Positions 53,301-62,778 of a stretch of 64,000 bases of DNA are shown here, piece by piece; positions within the stretch are counted from its first letter, which is position 1; every line of letters starts with the position of its first letter. A program made the position numbers and the translations under genes. The notes beneath the pieces are model-generated. The model did not search any database. It was not told the origin of the DNA and saw only the letters and a list, made by a program, of their open reading frames with translations. The stretch comes from Fibrobacterota bacterium (GTDB taxonomy: Bacteria; Fibrobacterota; Chitinivibrionia; Chitinivibrionales; Chitinispirillaceae): the NCBI GenBank assembly GCA_023436145.1, contig JAEZKP010000021.1:1-64000 (forward strand). Reading direction: 5' to 3'.

Positions 53301-53675
53301 TCCACTTTCTCTAACCGATACAAGCTTTATCTGGTGATGTCCGGTGTCATAAAAGGAGATATCACATCTAAAGGAATTCAACTTGTTGAAATCTATACAC
53401 GAGTCTCTGAAAAACCGGTTTCCCTCTACACACAGTGAACATTTCTGAAGCAGGTTTCTGACCATAAAATCGACAGTCAGAGATTTAGTGGAAAATATTT
53501 GTAAAGTATCACCGTTCTGGATATCCGATTTTATCACAGCCCTCGCATTAGCTTCATCTTTAAAGGGATTATTATCGGTACAATTCAACAGAGCTGCTAT
53601 AACCATAAAAAAAAGAATCTGCAGAAGTGGCCTGCAGTTTATAGCAAAGCGGTACGATTTCAGAGAATTACCCAT
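50355..53675 (-). CDS. Giant exported protein with Ig/cadherin-like modules, probable lipoprotein
   Basis: This 1106-residue protein has an N-terminal signal ending AALLNCTDNNPF, a lipid-attachment-like Cys followed by Thr-Asp-Asn-Asn-Pro-Phe. The mature chain is a string of beta-sandwich modules. These include a PKD/Ig-like pattern of the type YNWRFSDGEVVI and a putative-Ig (He_PIG-like) segment GDDIVYKPIDPPVSFMIDSLSG. It is paralogous to the 1523-residue protein encoded just upstream: similar signals, the Pro-Phe motif and a shared order of early segments. The start directly abuts the stop of that gene (TAAATG), so translation is coupled. Likely a surface-anchored binding or structural protein. 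Confidence 0.72.
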   Translation of the reverse strand: MGNSLKSYRFAINCRPLLQILFFMVIAALLNCTDNNPFKDEANARAVIKSDIQNGDTLQIFSTKSLTVDFMVRNLLQKCSLCVEGNRFFRDSCIDFNKLNSFRCDISFYDTGHHQIKLVSVRESGEIIHQSISVFVVSPLFQPDIAANVGDSVLLCASRVDDMDVLYNWRFSDGEVVISDTAAVAYKLRGTSGPQAMLTVSDRKGKYCSPPVRFSCLINDTVAPVITCLNDLRKDTVIAFDSNFYFIVRVDDEGGVKNATCNNIPPDKVFPYHNYREFVWLIKGVSTLPLPRQLNITAADEFGNLSSKRFWLCYDSTGTSSGQVYFKISSPTSPTIKKRHFYLSGEVVNFLNSQSGLLSLIVDSVASDTWDFADKISGKWNFNVSIKNDRNNCSIRLLLTSIDGEALADTGFQVFYDPYSEDSKKPNMVELTVNGQPVTVNGERKIVDKSPALLRLIAFDEGDGISSVTINGDTVHKSDSIDFIWEKELFISTAGDDFTIKVTDSANHDSSMLFFLKLNHRPELFDYQNAIEAVVGKMYSGYIHALDRDGDDIVYKPIDPPVSFMIDSLSGNFTWTPEISDTAVSRILISYGDKHWVDMVCTLDVIVQDSQRVYQTLMFDTSKIKIPQELIADSQVLRIQLKTIPAIDDKQLRYDARLIPGGSPLQISDGWLRWTPVEKDTGIQKLFLTVTDILNDSFATFFAQIRVLPNRAPVHLSLAFCKGQAEVYNLSDPSLCSTVDIFVHDSSGVLKNSDKSITIKYCGKTEYKLPVQNRASIILDAMAKDSGYDTLYVSIVDRNKTLIEKRCLYFGTAPNKPVFIAPSDGQMINSDEYRFSWSGGDVDTANKVRYFLYLAWGSNDFYLAESVFVDTQCMVRLDKAGIYKCKIVAFDGKTSVESDIINIDVEPQSRVKFKNTMSDFPFYIETGDTWSIQLVPQSGTGTPPYTYNISSSGNSAPVIIQGANQYYATLNWAPSAGDTGTYKLRITISDSLKNADFLEPVIRIVPPNRPATVSCSWADSVLDMRETSLPETLSFSIEDPDDPVLEKYSILVKLGLSERLLSIGETRQFTVILEKNGNLKDEFLEIKIFDQGVWRTDYRLHIYYSD

Positions 53676-56600
53676 TTACGGCTTTATCACCTTTACAACA
53701 TTACTATTCTGACGTTGATTTTCATAACAGAATTTCATCCAGTCCTGACTTCTTTTCCTGTGCGAAATTCTTAATTCATCAACATAACCCTCAAAATAAT
53801 TCAGTCCATCCGGGTCAGATCCCAACATAGCAATGGTTGTCGCACTATTGACATTATTCAATCCTGCGATATAAACAGCTCTGTCCTTAACCCCATCAAT
53901 AAATATGGAAAGTTCTTTGGAAGAGTAATCCACAGCACAACCAAGATTATGCCAATTCCCATCTGATATTTTTTTGCTGCTGAGCAGCTCCCATCCCATT
54001 AAACCTGATCTGGCAGTCAGTTTCAGATATCCAGAATCAACCACACTGATTTTGAATCTGTCGTTGGCTCCGGTTTTCAGGGTGAAAATTATCCCTTCAC
54101 CAGCGAATGGGTTAACACTCACCCATGCTTCACCGGAAATATAATCGGTATAGGTTCCCAACTGCATACATTTATCAAATTTTATGTAGTCTCCGGTAGA
54201 ATCCAGTTTTGCATCCCGCAGCCCGAAACCCTGCCCATAGCCAATAAGGCCGATCCGGCCTCTAAGCGTGTGATCATCACCGGAAATATTATTAATAGTT
54301 GCATCCATGAACTTACCGTTAGTGACCCCCATATCGTCCTGCAAATGCCAGACACCCTTAAAACCGTTTGAAGTGTCAAAAACTATATTGCCATTTGAAG
54401 TGAGCCCGCCGTCCCCGCCTATCTGCATCAGAAGGTTTTGTGTACTGCCAGCTTTTATAGTATCCATTAATACCCAGACAGCAGCCCCGCTATCAACCCC
54501 CACTTTCCAAAAATCAATTTCAAATGGCAAACTGCCACCAGCCCCGTTTTCTTTTCGAAAATTGACCGATTGCAAAGAGTGAGGATATTGAGCATCTTCA
54601 CTGTTAAACCTTATTAATAAAGGGATATTAAAAAGATCTCCGGTCAGTCCGGCAGATACTGTGTTAATGTTTATGATGTAGGTATTAACGTAAACCTTCC
54701 ATACAGGGCTCTCAGCGGAAAACCGTCCATCATGAGCAGCAACTTTCCAGTAATAAACTCCTGGCTCTATTGAAGAGCTGAAAATATAACGGGAATCCTT
54801 TAGCCCCTGAGCAATCATAATGGGATCAGAATCTTTGCCGAAGTAAAGATCGTAGTTCAATGAATCATTGTCAATGTCTCCAAAGGACCATTCCAGGGTA
54901 TCCAGCTTCACAGCTTTAAAAGAACCTGAATCGGGAACTGGCGCTGAATCCACAAATGGAGCTGTTCCGTAATAAAAGGTGAAAAAATAGTCTTGAATAT
55001 CGCTACCTTCTCTTAAATAAATTCTCATGGTATCCCGGCTGACAACAGCTTTACCTGGATCTATTATTACCATAATTTTGTTGCTTCCCTCATTTTTGAC
55101 CACAGATTTCGAATGTAAAAGGGTTATCTTTACCGAATCCGGGTTTCTGCCTGTATTGAAAATGAATGTATCTACAGTTGTTTTATGGCTTAAATCAAAA
55201 GCACCATCAGATGTCATTTTCCTTCCGGCCACCGGTATAGGTTCACAACGAAGATCGGATTTTCTATAAATTTTTATCATCTGCCTGAATGTATCACAGT
55301 TCCCGGCTTCATCACTGACGGTAGCTACAAGTGTCTGCCAGCCGGTATCCTTAAGTTGTGGGAGATATTTCAGTTTACCATTAATTACAGGTAAGTAGTT
55401 CTGCCGATCTGCTGTCAGCCAGCAGTGATAAGCCGAATCAGCAACACTTCGGTTTCTGACAGCCAGGTTGACCGATATGGTATCGACCTGAACTTCATAT
55501 TGCGTATTGATTTTTATTTTATCGTGATCGAACCGGATATGCGAGGGATTTGTTATCTGAACCAGTCTTGTTTCACTCTCGACTCGTCTTTTGCCTTCAG
55601 TAGCTACAATTTTCCAGCCATACAACCCTGACTTTTTGATTTTCAATATACAATTACCGGTATCAACTGCTACTTTCTTATCCATCACCGGATACAACCC
55701 GTAATGGAGTTCCCAGACAAGCCCCTGGTCGGCGGGCATTTCCCAGGAAAAGACAATGTTTGTGTCAACAACCACCTCACTATCCACAGGCTCACTCAAC
55801 ACTATCTGATCAGGTGGATTACCATAATAAACTGCCAAGGTACAACAGAGCTCCGATTTCATGTTGTCTGCACAAACAATAAGGGTATCAAAACCACTTA
55901 ATGAATCCGCACTCAGGGTGACGGAAAAGGTGTCTACAGATATATTGACAGGACCGGGAAAGATATCATCCTTTCGTCTGACAGAAACAGAGTATTTCGT
56001 CTGCTCATCTCTGAGAGGATCATAAATTTTAAAAAAGATCTGTGATTGATTTCGTAAATCAATGATTCCATTGCGGTAATATGAAGGTTCTCCAGTCAGC
56101 TTGAGCATACCTTTTTCCATCTTCACCATTTTGAAAACCGGAAAGAGTGTATCTGAAGTTAAAAGCGAATCCTCCACTACTATGATGCAGGGAAAATCCC
56201 CGATTTCAGTTGTATCATAAAAAGGTCCTAAAGTAAGAGTACTGTTCTGATTATTCACCTCGAGAATCTTGCTATTCTTAAGTGCAACAATTTTAATAGT
56301 AAAGGGAAGCATTCCGGTCGTCGAATCGATGACCAGGGGTAATAAAAGATTGCTGCCCAGAACGATAAGTTCGGGTAAACTTTGCTCTGTGCTTAGAAAT
56401 CTGACCGGTTTGGGAACCTCATTTCTCTCCAGAACAAGAATATCAAATGTATATATCAGGCTTTTCCCATATCCGTCATCAGCCTCTATGGAAAAGTGCC
56501 TGACTCCCTTTTCAAGTTTGTCAGGCTTATAATGGATCACTCCTTTGGAACTGATAGTCATATTGCCTGAATTAAGCATACTTAAACTCACCGGATCCCC

Positions 56601-58232
56601 ATCATCATCCTGCACTTTTATAGTATCGATATAGGTATCTCCAATTACAAGCATTCTCGGGGGTTTCGGCTTTTTCAGCACCACTGGTGGACGATTATAA
56701 AAGATTACAAAATCTCTTTCACTTGTATTTCCTTTTTTATCAGAAACTTTTACCAGAAATGTATCTCCCTGCGGCTGGTGACTGAGAGTGTCTGTGAATT
56801 TCCACAGGTATTTTCCCTGAGATGTCGGCAGCACATTATTATTTATCATGAAAGCGCTCACACCGCTGGCCTCATCAAATGCGATTATTTCAAATTCCAC
56901 TATTTTTCTGGACGAGCTATACTCCTTTTTCTTTATTATCTGACCATCAGCTCTGATCTCTAAAATCACCGGACTCACATCATCTATGCTTGAAGTATCA
57001 TAGGTAATTATTCTGATTACAGAATCCAGAACAGTATTACCGGAAACCGCTTTGATGCAAACCGAATTGGTTCCCAACTTCAAAGACGCAGTACCAATCC
57101 AGATACTGTCGTGTTCTACAGCAGTATCCTTCGAGTTACTTTCAATCACTACCTTTACATCCTTAAACGACTCGGTATACCTGTCCAACTTAATAAAAAT
57201 TTCTTTTTTGTTTGCAGTAGCCCTGCTGGAATCATCTGAAGGAGAAATAACAGAAACACGGACACCACCAAAGCTATTCAACTGTGAATCATACTTCAGG
57301 TAATACCTGGCTGTTGCCACGTTTCTATAAATGTAATAATCAGAAGCATACAATGATAATGGAATCAGTCCGGAAAGGGTGTCAAGTGCATAAAATATCT
57401 TGGTATATATATTATTCTGGATTTTATCAAACCGCATTCCATTGATTGATGCAGAATCGATTCTTTCTCCCCCTCTGTCAGTTATGGATAAGGTAAAATA
57501 GAAGGTTTTTTCTGAGGTCTTTACCGTATCGCCACAAACCGTATAAGTAAAAGGTAAAAGAGCGATTTCTGGAGCAAGCAAATCGGTAAATTTATAGTCA
57601 AACTCTACAGCAGGAGAACAGATAGATTTGTAATATGCACGCAGAGATCCTTTTCCGCTTCTTCCTGCATCTTTGATCACTACAGACGTACTACAGAAAG
57701 TACTCTTGATTATATTCCCTCCAATATTCCATTCATACAAAACATCTCTTTTCACCGGACTTGTAAACAGTTTTACAGTGTCTCCCAGATTTGCAGTAAT
57801 TGTCTTCTGTGCCAGAGGTGATTTCAGAAAACACTGATAAACGGTCCTGACCACATCACCATTACTGCGATAAGTCAGAAATTCTATTAACTGCATTCCA
57901 GTGTCAAAAAAAGTAAAGTAAACCGGATGAAGACCTGATATGAATGGTGAATCAGCACAGGTAATGCTCCATTGCCCATTATTAAACTCTATATTTGAAG
58001 GGTTCCGTATAATGACAGAATCAACCAGATTGGGGGCATTTACAGTAATCATCAGGGATTCTCTGCAAAAGATTTCCAGAGAATCAAGATTATTAAATGA
58101 TTGAGAAAGGATGGAAATGTGAGCATTTCTGTAATCTCTGAAGGGATTGTAATCGTTTGTGCAAATACAAAAAGCTGTACCGAAAATAATTGCCAAAAGA
58201 GATCTCAGTATGAGAATACATTTTCTCTTCAT
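53676..58232 (-). CDS. Giant exported protein with DUF2341 and LamG modules, probable lipoprotein
   Basis: This protein has 1518 residues from the ATG at 58232. An ATG at 58247 would put VILI before the signal and is less likely. The signal ends near FGTAFCICTNDYNPF. The body contains many Ig-like repeats, with a WNIGG-type PKD region. The last 330 residues are a DUF2341 module (VSAGLTGDLFNIPLLIRFNSEDAQ...RKENGAGG) followed by a LamG/concanavalin-like domain (IKFDKCMQLGTYTDYISGEAWVSV...WHNLGCAVDYSSKELSIFIDG). DUF2341-LamG tails bind glycans in other proteins. It is probably surface-exposed and is the second gene after the beta-helix-like protein. Confidence 0.75.
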   Translation of the reverse strand: MKRKCILILRSLLAIIFGTAFCICTNDYNPFRDYRNAHISILSQSFNNLDSLEIFCRESLMITVNAPNLVDSVIIRNPSNIEFNNGQWSITCADSPFISGLHPVYFTFFDTGMQLIEFLTYRSNGDVVRTVYQCFLKSPLAQKTITANLGDTVKLFTSPVKRDVLYEWNIGGNIIKSTFCSTSVVIKDAGRSGKGSLRAYYKSICSPAVEFDYKFTDLLAPEIALLPFTYTVCGDTVKTSEKTFYFTLSITDRGGERIDSASINGMRFDKIQNNIYTKIFYALDTLSGLIPLSLYASDYYIYRNVATARYYLKYDSQLNSFGGVRVSVISPSDDSSRATANKKEIFIKLDRYTESFKDVKVVIESNSKDTAVEHDSIWIGTASLKLGTNSVCIKAVSGNTVLDSVIRIITYDTSSIDDVSPVILEIRADGQIIKKKEYSSSRKIVEFEIIAFDEASGVSAFMINNNVLPTSQGKYLWKFTDTLSHQPQGDTFLVKVSDKKGNTSERDFVIFYNRPPVVLKKPKPPRMLVIGDTYIDTIKVQDDDGDPVSLSMLNSGNMTISSKGVIHYKPDKLEKGVRHFSIEADDGYGKSLIYTFDILVLERNEVPKPVRFLSTEQSLPELIVLGSNLLLPLVIDSTTGMLPFTIKIVALKNSKILEVNNQNSTLTLGPFYDTTEIGDFPCIIVVEDSLLTSDTLFPVFKMVKMEKGMLKLTGEPSYYRNGIIDLRNQSQIFFKIYDPLRDEQTKYSVSVRRKDDIFPGPVNISVDTFSVTLSADSLSGFDTLIVCADNMKSELCCTLAVYYGNPPDQIVLSEPVDSEVVVDTNIVFSWEMPADQGLVWELHYGLYPVMDKKVAVDTGNCILKIKKSGLYGWKIVATEGKRRVESETRLVQITNPSHIRFDHDKIKINTQYEVQVDTISVNLAVRNRSVADSAYHCWLTADRQNYLPVINGKLKYLPQLKDTGWQTLVATVSDEAGNCDTFRQMIKIYRKSDLRCEPIPVAGRKMTSDGAFDLSHKTTVDTFIFNTGRNPDSVKITLLHSKSVVKNEGSNKIMVIIDPGKAVVSRDTMRIYLREGSDIQDYFFTFYYGTAPFVDSAPVPDSGSFKAVKLDTLEWSFGDIDNDSLNYDLYFGKDSDPIMIAQGLKDSRYIFSSSIEPGVYYWKVAAHDGRFSAESPVWKVYVNTYIININTVSAGLTGDLFNIPLLIRFNSEDAQYPHSLQSVNFRKENGAGGSLPFEIDFWKVGVDSGAAVWVLMDTIKAGSTQNLLMQIGGDGGLTSNGNIVFDTSNGFKGVWHLQDDMGVTNGKFMDATINNISGDDHTLRGRIGLIGYGQGFGLRDAKLDSTGDYIKFDKCMQLGTYTDYISGEAWVSVNPFAGEGIIFTLKTGANDRFKISVVDSGYLKLTARSGLMGWELLSSKKISDGNWHNLGCAVDYSSKELSIFIDGVKDRAVYIAGLNNVNSATTIAMLGSDPDGLNYFEGYVDELRISHRKRSQDWMKFCYENQRQNSNVVKVIKP

Positions 58233-58268
58233 GATCAGAATAACCATCCGCCAAATATCATAGAAACA

Positions 58269-59123
58269 CTAAAAAGTAAATGACCAGGTAAATACCACTG
58301 CACCGATTGTCGAGAAAAGGAAGCTGGAAACCGTCCAGATAACATTGCGGTTCACCGCTGACCGGGCCTCTTCCCAGTCAAGATCACCCCGTGGCCCTAT
58401 CGTCAGGTCGCTATCAATTGATCTGAATTCCGTATTGGCGCTTTTCAACTCCAGAATAGCCAGAGTTCCAGAGATAGCACCTGCAGCACAAACGCCCAGT
58501 CCGCTATAACGAAACGAGTTTCTTTTACGAGCCTCCGGATCCTGTAGAATTTTAACCGGAACACCGTCCACCATGGCATCTTTAACCGAAAGATTATAAG
58601 TATAAGGGGTGGATTCCACAATGGTTTTCTCCACCCCTTCGATAGTAAGATTGTTTCGTCCGTTTTCTGAAAAAATGCCATTGAAGATCCGTATGAATCT
58701 GGTATCAGAAATGATTCCCTTTACAGAGTAACTCACCTTTATATGCTGAAGATCTGAACCTAACCCGTCTTTATGGATATATATTCCATTCCAGTCAAAA
58801 GGTGTAGGGTTAAGAGTACTGGAAGAATTCACCATACGATCATTTTCTGAAGTAAACAATATCGGCTGATCTTCTGTTCCTCCGGCTATTAAAACACCCT
58901 GAACATGAACCCCGGTAAAATTTTTAAACAAAAAAACCGTACCAGCTTCTATACGAACCACTTTTCCTGCAGGCACAAAAATATCTGCAATAACCACATA
59001 TGGAGATTTATCTGCGGTCACAATTTTAGGTAAATCACCAGCCAGCTCTGTATAGGCAGCAGAGAGACTAAAACAAAACAGAAACAGATTCAGAGGAAAA
59101 GTTAACGAAAAAAAACTCCTCAC
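58269..59123 (-). CDS. Exported protein with beta-helix-like region and C-terminal hydrophobic segment
   Basis: This 284-residue protein has a signal peptide (FFSLTFPLNLFLFCFSLSAAY). A right-handed-beta-helix-like stretch follows (VVRIEAGTVFLFKNFTGVHVQGVLIAGG...DQPILFTSE), common in Fibrobacteres. A hydrophobic helix lies near residue 205 and another hydrophobic C-terminal segment near 265-284. The start is a GTG with AAAGG six bases upstream. It lies two bases after the kinase stop and 36 bases before the next gene, so it is part of the kinase operon. It may link the kinase to the surface proteins. No enzymatic motif seen. Confidence 0.62.
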   Translation of the reverse strand: MRSFFSLTFPLNLFLFCFSLSAAYTELAGDLPKIVTADKSPYVVIADIFVPAGKVVRIEAGTVFLFKNFTGVHVQGVLIAGGTEDQPILFTSENDRMVNSSSTLNPTPFDWNGIYIHKDGLGSDLQHIKVSYSVKGIISDTRFIRIFNGIFSENGRNNLTIEGVEKTIVESTPYTYNLSVKDAMVDGVPVKILQDPEARKRNSFRYSGLGVCAAGAISGTLAILELKSANTEFRSIDSDLTIGPRGDLDWEEARSAVNRNVIWTVSSFLFSTIGAVVFTWSFTF

Positions 59124-59125
59124 AA

Positions 59126-60982
59126 TCAGCCTTTACTTGAGTTAAGTTTCTGAATTATGCGTTGCATCTGCATATCTGCCTCGCTAAAGTATGGATGATC
59201 TTTAGTGGTTTGCAGTTCCGCTTTTAGCTCATACCAGCTTTCCAATGCCCGGTTTTTTAATTCAACCGAAGGTTTTGAATCAAACTCCAAACTTCTGCAT
59301 CGAGCCATCAGGTATAATCTTTCTACTCTGATATAATCACTTTCAATAAAAGCAGCAGGCCTCTTTGCAGTGTATTGAAGATAATCCTGTGCTCTGATTG
59401 TGTTTTTATTATCCAAAAAATATCTGGCCTTTTCAAGATAGAATTCAGCGTCATCTATATCTTTATCCATTAAAAGCTTTTTAAGTTCAGAATGGCGCTG
59501 AAGTACCTTTAGTGCCCTGATTTTATAGATTATCACTTTACTGCTCGCCACTTCCTGTGGGCTCATCCTGCTGGTAATTTCTAATGCTGTTTCAAAATGC
59601 CTCTTTTTTATCTCCTGTACAAAGATATTCAACAGATCTGTAGTACCATATGTGCTGTATAATTGTTCAAGAATATCCGGCGGCTTGACCACCTCTTTTG
59701 GTGCTGCGATTTCACTGCTTTTGACGCCCCGTGCTATTTCTTTTATTACTTTTTTTTCTGAGTCACTATCTTTTATCTCCAGCACTGGTTTTTTAGTCGA
59801 ATCAATCACTGATATTTGGCTGATCTCTATCGCAGGGGCGCTGCTTAATGCAGGAATGGTTGAATCCTGTAGGTAATGAGCTTTGATTTTTGGACCAGAA
59901 AGCAAAGCCACCACAGTTATACCTCCGATAGTGATTAACGATGCCACAAGGGGCGCAGGAATTCTGAATCTGGTAGCTAATACTCTTTTGGGGGCATTAC
60001 TTTTGCCAATAAACTGCTTTAAAACCTGCTCTGGCGAAAGAGAGGTTAGACTTTTATGGATCAGGGTTATTTCTGATAAAAATGAAGTCGCATCCTGAAT
60101 GCGTTTACCCCGATCCTTTGTCATACACTTGTGGATCAGATTGCGCAGACGCGCAGGGATTTTCAAGTCGTAACAGGACAGTGGTTTGAAATCATTTTTT
60201 AGTCTGGAAAGCATCAGTTGAGCTGCATTTCTCTCAGGAAACGCCTTCTGACCGGTTATCATCTCGTAAAAGACAGCACCTAAAGAAAATATATCGGTAC
60301 GAATATCCGGCTCTTTACCTTCAAGCTGTTCGGGAGAGAGATACTGCATCGTACCCAGAATGGAACCGTCTGTGGTATGGATAGAAGTATCAGTGGGGCG
60401 AGCTATACCAAAATCCATCAGCTTAAGAATGCCACGATTTGAAATCATGATGTTGGAGGGCTTAAGATCTCTATGAATCACTCCATGGTAGGTCTTTCCA
60501 TAAATAACATACTCCTGATTATGGGCATAGCGTAAAGCCCGGCCAATCATCACCCCGATGGCAGTACAAACCTCCGGAGGAAATGCGCCCCGCTCAGTTA
60601 TGAGAGTTTCGATAGTCTTTCCATCAATACGTTCCATCTCGATATATGGAAGTTCATTCCAGCAACCTACAGCATGGATTTCAACTATGTTAGCATGATG
60701 AAGTTTGGCTGTGATCTTGATCTCTGTGTCAAAACGCTGTATAGTCTCTTCATTGCAATTTGGATGAAGCAGTTTAACGGCTCTGCTTAACTCAAGTTTG
60801 GAATTCCAAATCTCATAAACATTAGCCATCCCCCCCACACCTAAAATTCCGGTAATGACTCCTGAACCCAAAGGTTCATTCTGTGACCCATCAGGCAAAA
60901 TGACCCGATTGCGAACTTTCTTTATTGAAGAAGCCTCCAGAACTGGTTTGTTAACTTGTCGAATCGACTCGTTTGATAGCAT
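59126..60982 (-). CDS. Membrane Ser/Thr protein kinase
   Basis: This 618-residue protein has an N-terminal kinase domain: glycine loop GVGGMANVYE (about residue 48), Lys in AVKLLHP, HRDLKPSNIM (about 168-177) and the D-F-G of LMDFGIAR. A single membrane helix (VASLITIGGITVVALL, about residue 345) separates it from an extracytoplasmic or helical C-terminal region of about 250 residues with TPR-like Leu-rich spacing. Bacterial Hanks-type kinases of this layout monitor the envelope. It heads the operon that includes the beta-helix-like and giant surface proteins, and is divergent from guaB. Confidence 0.9.
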   Translation of the reverse strand: MLSNESIRQVNKPVLEASSIKKVRNRVILPDGSQNEPLGSGVITGILGVGGMANVYEIWNSKLELSRAVKLLHPNCNEETIQRFDTEIKITAKLHHANIVEIHAVGCWNELPYIEMERIDGKTIETLITERGAFPPEVCTAIGVMIGRALRYAHNQEYVIYGKTYHGVIHRDLKPSNIMISNRGILKLMDFGIARPTDTSIHTTDGSILGTMQYLSPEQLEGKEPDIRTDIFSLGAVFYEMITGQKAFPERNAAQLMLSRLKNDFKPLSCYDLKIPARLRNLIHKCMTKDRGKRIQDATSFLSEITLIHKSLTSLSPEQVLKQFIGKSNAPKRVLATRFRIPAPLVASLITIGGITVVALLSGPKIKAHYLQDSTIPALSSAPAIEISQISVIDSTKKPVLEIKDSDSEKKVIKEIARGVKSSEIAAPKEVVKPPDILEQLYSTYGTTDLLNIFVQEIKKRHFETALEITSRMSPQEVASSKVIIYKIRALKVLQRHSELKKLLMDKDIDDAEFYLEKARYFLDNKNTIRAQDYLQYTAKRPAAFIESDYIRVERLYLMARCRSLEFDSKPSVELKNRALESWYELKAELQTTKDHPYFSEADMQMQRIIQKLNSSKG

Positions 60983-61066
60983 AAAAGAGACTCTGAGAAA
61001 TGAGGAACATCAATCGAAACTGCCACAGACAACTATATATTTACTATATTATTATATCCATTTTTT

Positions 61067-61082
61067 AGTAATATAAATTACT
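61067..61082. promoter_or_regulatory. Inverted repeat AGTAAT-ATAA-ATTACT between kinase and guaB
   Basis: A six-base perfect inverted repeat with a four-base spacer lies in the divergent promoter region. It is a possible operator for either gene. It is AT-rich, so chance occurrence is possible. Confidence 0.3.
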
Positions 61083-61154
61083 GTATGGTTCAATATTTTT
61101 ATTTGCAATACTAAATTGAATACAACAAACACGCTCAAATATATGAGGTAATTC

Positions 61155-62669
61155 ATGGCAAAGATTATCAATGAAGTATCCAGAACCTTCTCAGAATACC
61201 TGTTGGTTCCCAGACTAACCAGACGGGAGCACATTCCCGGAAACGTCAGCCTTCAAACACCTGTAGCCCGTTACTCGGGTGAAAAGCCATCCTTCAGTTT
61301 AAACATTCCCTTCGTCTCGGCGAGTATGCAATCGGTATCAGGCCCCGAAATGGCTATTGCCCTGGCAAGACAGGGTGGTTGTGCATTTATCTATTGTTCC
61401 CAATCCATCGAATCTCAAGTAGCTATGGTTTCCAGAGTTAAAACACATAAAGCAGGATTTGTACCTTCTGATTCCAATCTCAGAGCAGACAGCACACTTC
61501 AAGATGCTATAAATCTAAGAAAAAAAACCGGACATTCGACCATGCCGGTCACCGAAGATGGAACCGGAAGTGGAAAATTCCTGGGTATAATAACTGATAA
61601 AGACTTCTGGGAATATGAAGATGATCTCAAGGCACCCATCTCGTCATTTATGACCCCCAAAAGCAATGTGGTATTTGGCACTGTGGGAATCACTCTTCAT
61701 GAGGCAAACTCTCTTTTACGAAAGCACAAAAAAGAGTGCCTCCCCATTTTGGATAGTGAAGGCAGACTCCACTCGCTGGTATTTAAAAAGGATTATTTTG
61801 ATCACATGAATAATCCAAACGAATTGCTTGATAATCAAAAAAGGCTGGTGGTAGGAGCTGCAGTAAACACCCATGATTATCATGAGAGGATTCCCCGATT
61901 AATCGAAGCCGGTGCGGATGTGTTATGTTTTGATTCTTCAGATGGTTATTCCGAATTCCAAAAAGATGCCATTCTCTGGACCAGGAAAAACTATGGTGAT
62001 AAGGTGGTAATCGGTGGAGGAAACGTGGTGGATGCAGATGCATTCAGATTTCTGGCCGAACAGGCCCAGGCTGATTTTATTAAAGTGGGAATCGGTGGGG
62101 GCTCAATCTGTATCACCCGTGAACAAAAAGGGATTGGCCGGGGGCAGGCATCAGCACTGCTTGCGGTTGTGGCAGAAAGGGATCGCTACTACGCAGAAAC
62201 TGGTATTTACGTTCCTGTTTGTTCTGATGGAGGCCTCTCTAATGACACCCAGATAATTATTGCTTTGGCTATGGGAGCAGACTTTGTGATGATGGGCAGG
62301 TATTTTGCTATGACATCCGAGAGTCCGACACCTAAAGTGTCTATTGGAGGTCGAATTTATAAACCATATTGGGGTGAAGGATCCAACCGTGCCCGAAACT
62401 GGCAAAGGTATAATCAGAACAGCACTGGGGAAACAGGGCTTAAATTTGAAGAGGGTGTGGATGCCTATGTACCAGTTGTAGGAACTGTTAAGGAAGTACT
62501 GGATGTTACAATAGCAAAAATAAAATCCACCATGTGCAATATGGGTTCTCTCACCCTGAAACAATTCTCCGAAAATGCAGTTCTTACAAGAATTTCTGAG
62601 CAGTCTTTTGTGGAAGGCGGGACTTCAAATGTTATCTCTTTAGATAAAGATTTACCACGCGAAGTCTGA
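61155..62669 (+). CDS. guaB: IMP dehydrogenase
   Basis: This 504-residue enzyme makes XMP from IMP in guanine nucleotide synthesis. Barrel and catalytic-loop motifs are clear: FVSASMQSVSGPEMAIALARQGG, GAAVNTHDYHERI, VLCFDSSDGYSE, GIGGGSICITREQKGIG with active-site Cys319, and a mobile-flap GSNRARNWQRYNQ with the conserved Arg-Tyr. A CBS pair lies at about residues 95-215 (VPSDSNLRADSTLQDAINLRKK...). The loop G-G-G-S-I-C-I-T-R differs from the common GPGSICTTR, placing it in a less studied subgroup. GAGGTAATTC precedes the ATG. Confidence 0.9.
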   Translation: MAKIINEVSRTFSEYLLVPRLTRREHIPGNVSLQTPVARYSGEKPSFSLNIPFVSASMQSVSGPEMAIALARQGGCAFIYCSQSIESQVAMVSRVKTHKAGFVPSDSNLRADSTLQDAINLRKKTGHSTMPVTEDGTGSGKFLGIITDKDFWEYEDDLKAPISSFMTPKSNVVFGTVGITLHEANSLLRKHKKECLPILDSEGRLHSLVFKKDYFDHMNNPNELLDNQKRLVVGAAVNTHDYHERIPRLIEAGADVLCFDSSDGYSEFQKDAILWTRKNYGDKVVIGGGNVVDADAFRFLAEQAQADFIKVGIGGGSICITREQKGIGRGQASALLAVVAERDRYYAETGIYVPVCSDGGLSNDTQIIIALAMGADFVMMGRYFAMTSESPTPKVSIGGRIYKPYWGEGSNRARNWQRYNQNSTGETGLKFEEGVDAYVPVVGTVKEVLDVTIAKIKSTMCNMGSLTLKQFSENAVLTRISEQSFVEGGTSNVISLDKDLPREV

Positions 62670-62682
62670 AAACTTATTGGAA

Positions 62683-62719
62683 GCAGGCAGACAAAATCCC
62701 TGCCTGCAATATTCTTTTT
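62683..62719 (+). terminator. Probable Rho-independent terminator after guaB
   Basis: An 8-bp GC-rich stem GCAGGCAG (62683-62690) pairs with CTGCCTGC (62700-62707) around a nine-base loop. A T-rich tail follows (TTTTT at 62715-62719). It lies just after the guaB stop at 62669. Confidence 0.65.
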
Positions 62720-62778
62720 CTCCTCTCGTATATCAGGTATTCTGATCTGGTCCTTTTTGATACTTCAGGAGGAGTATT

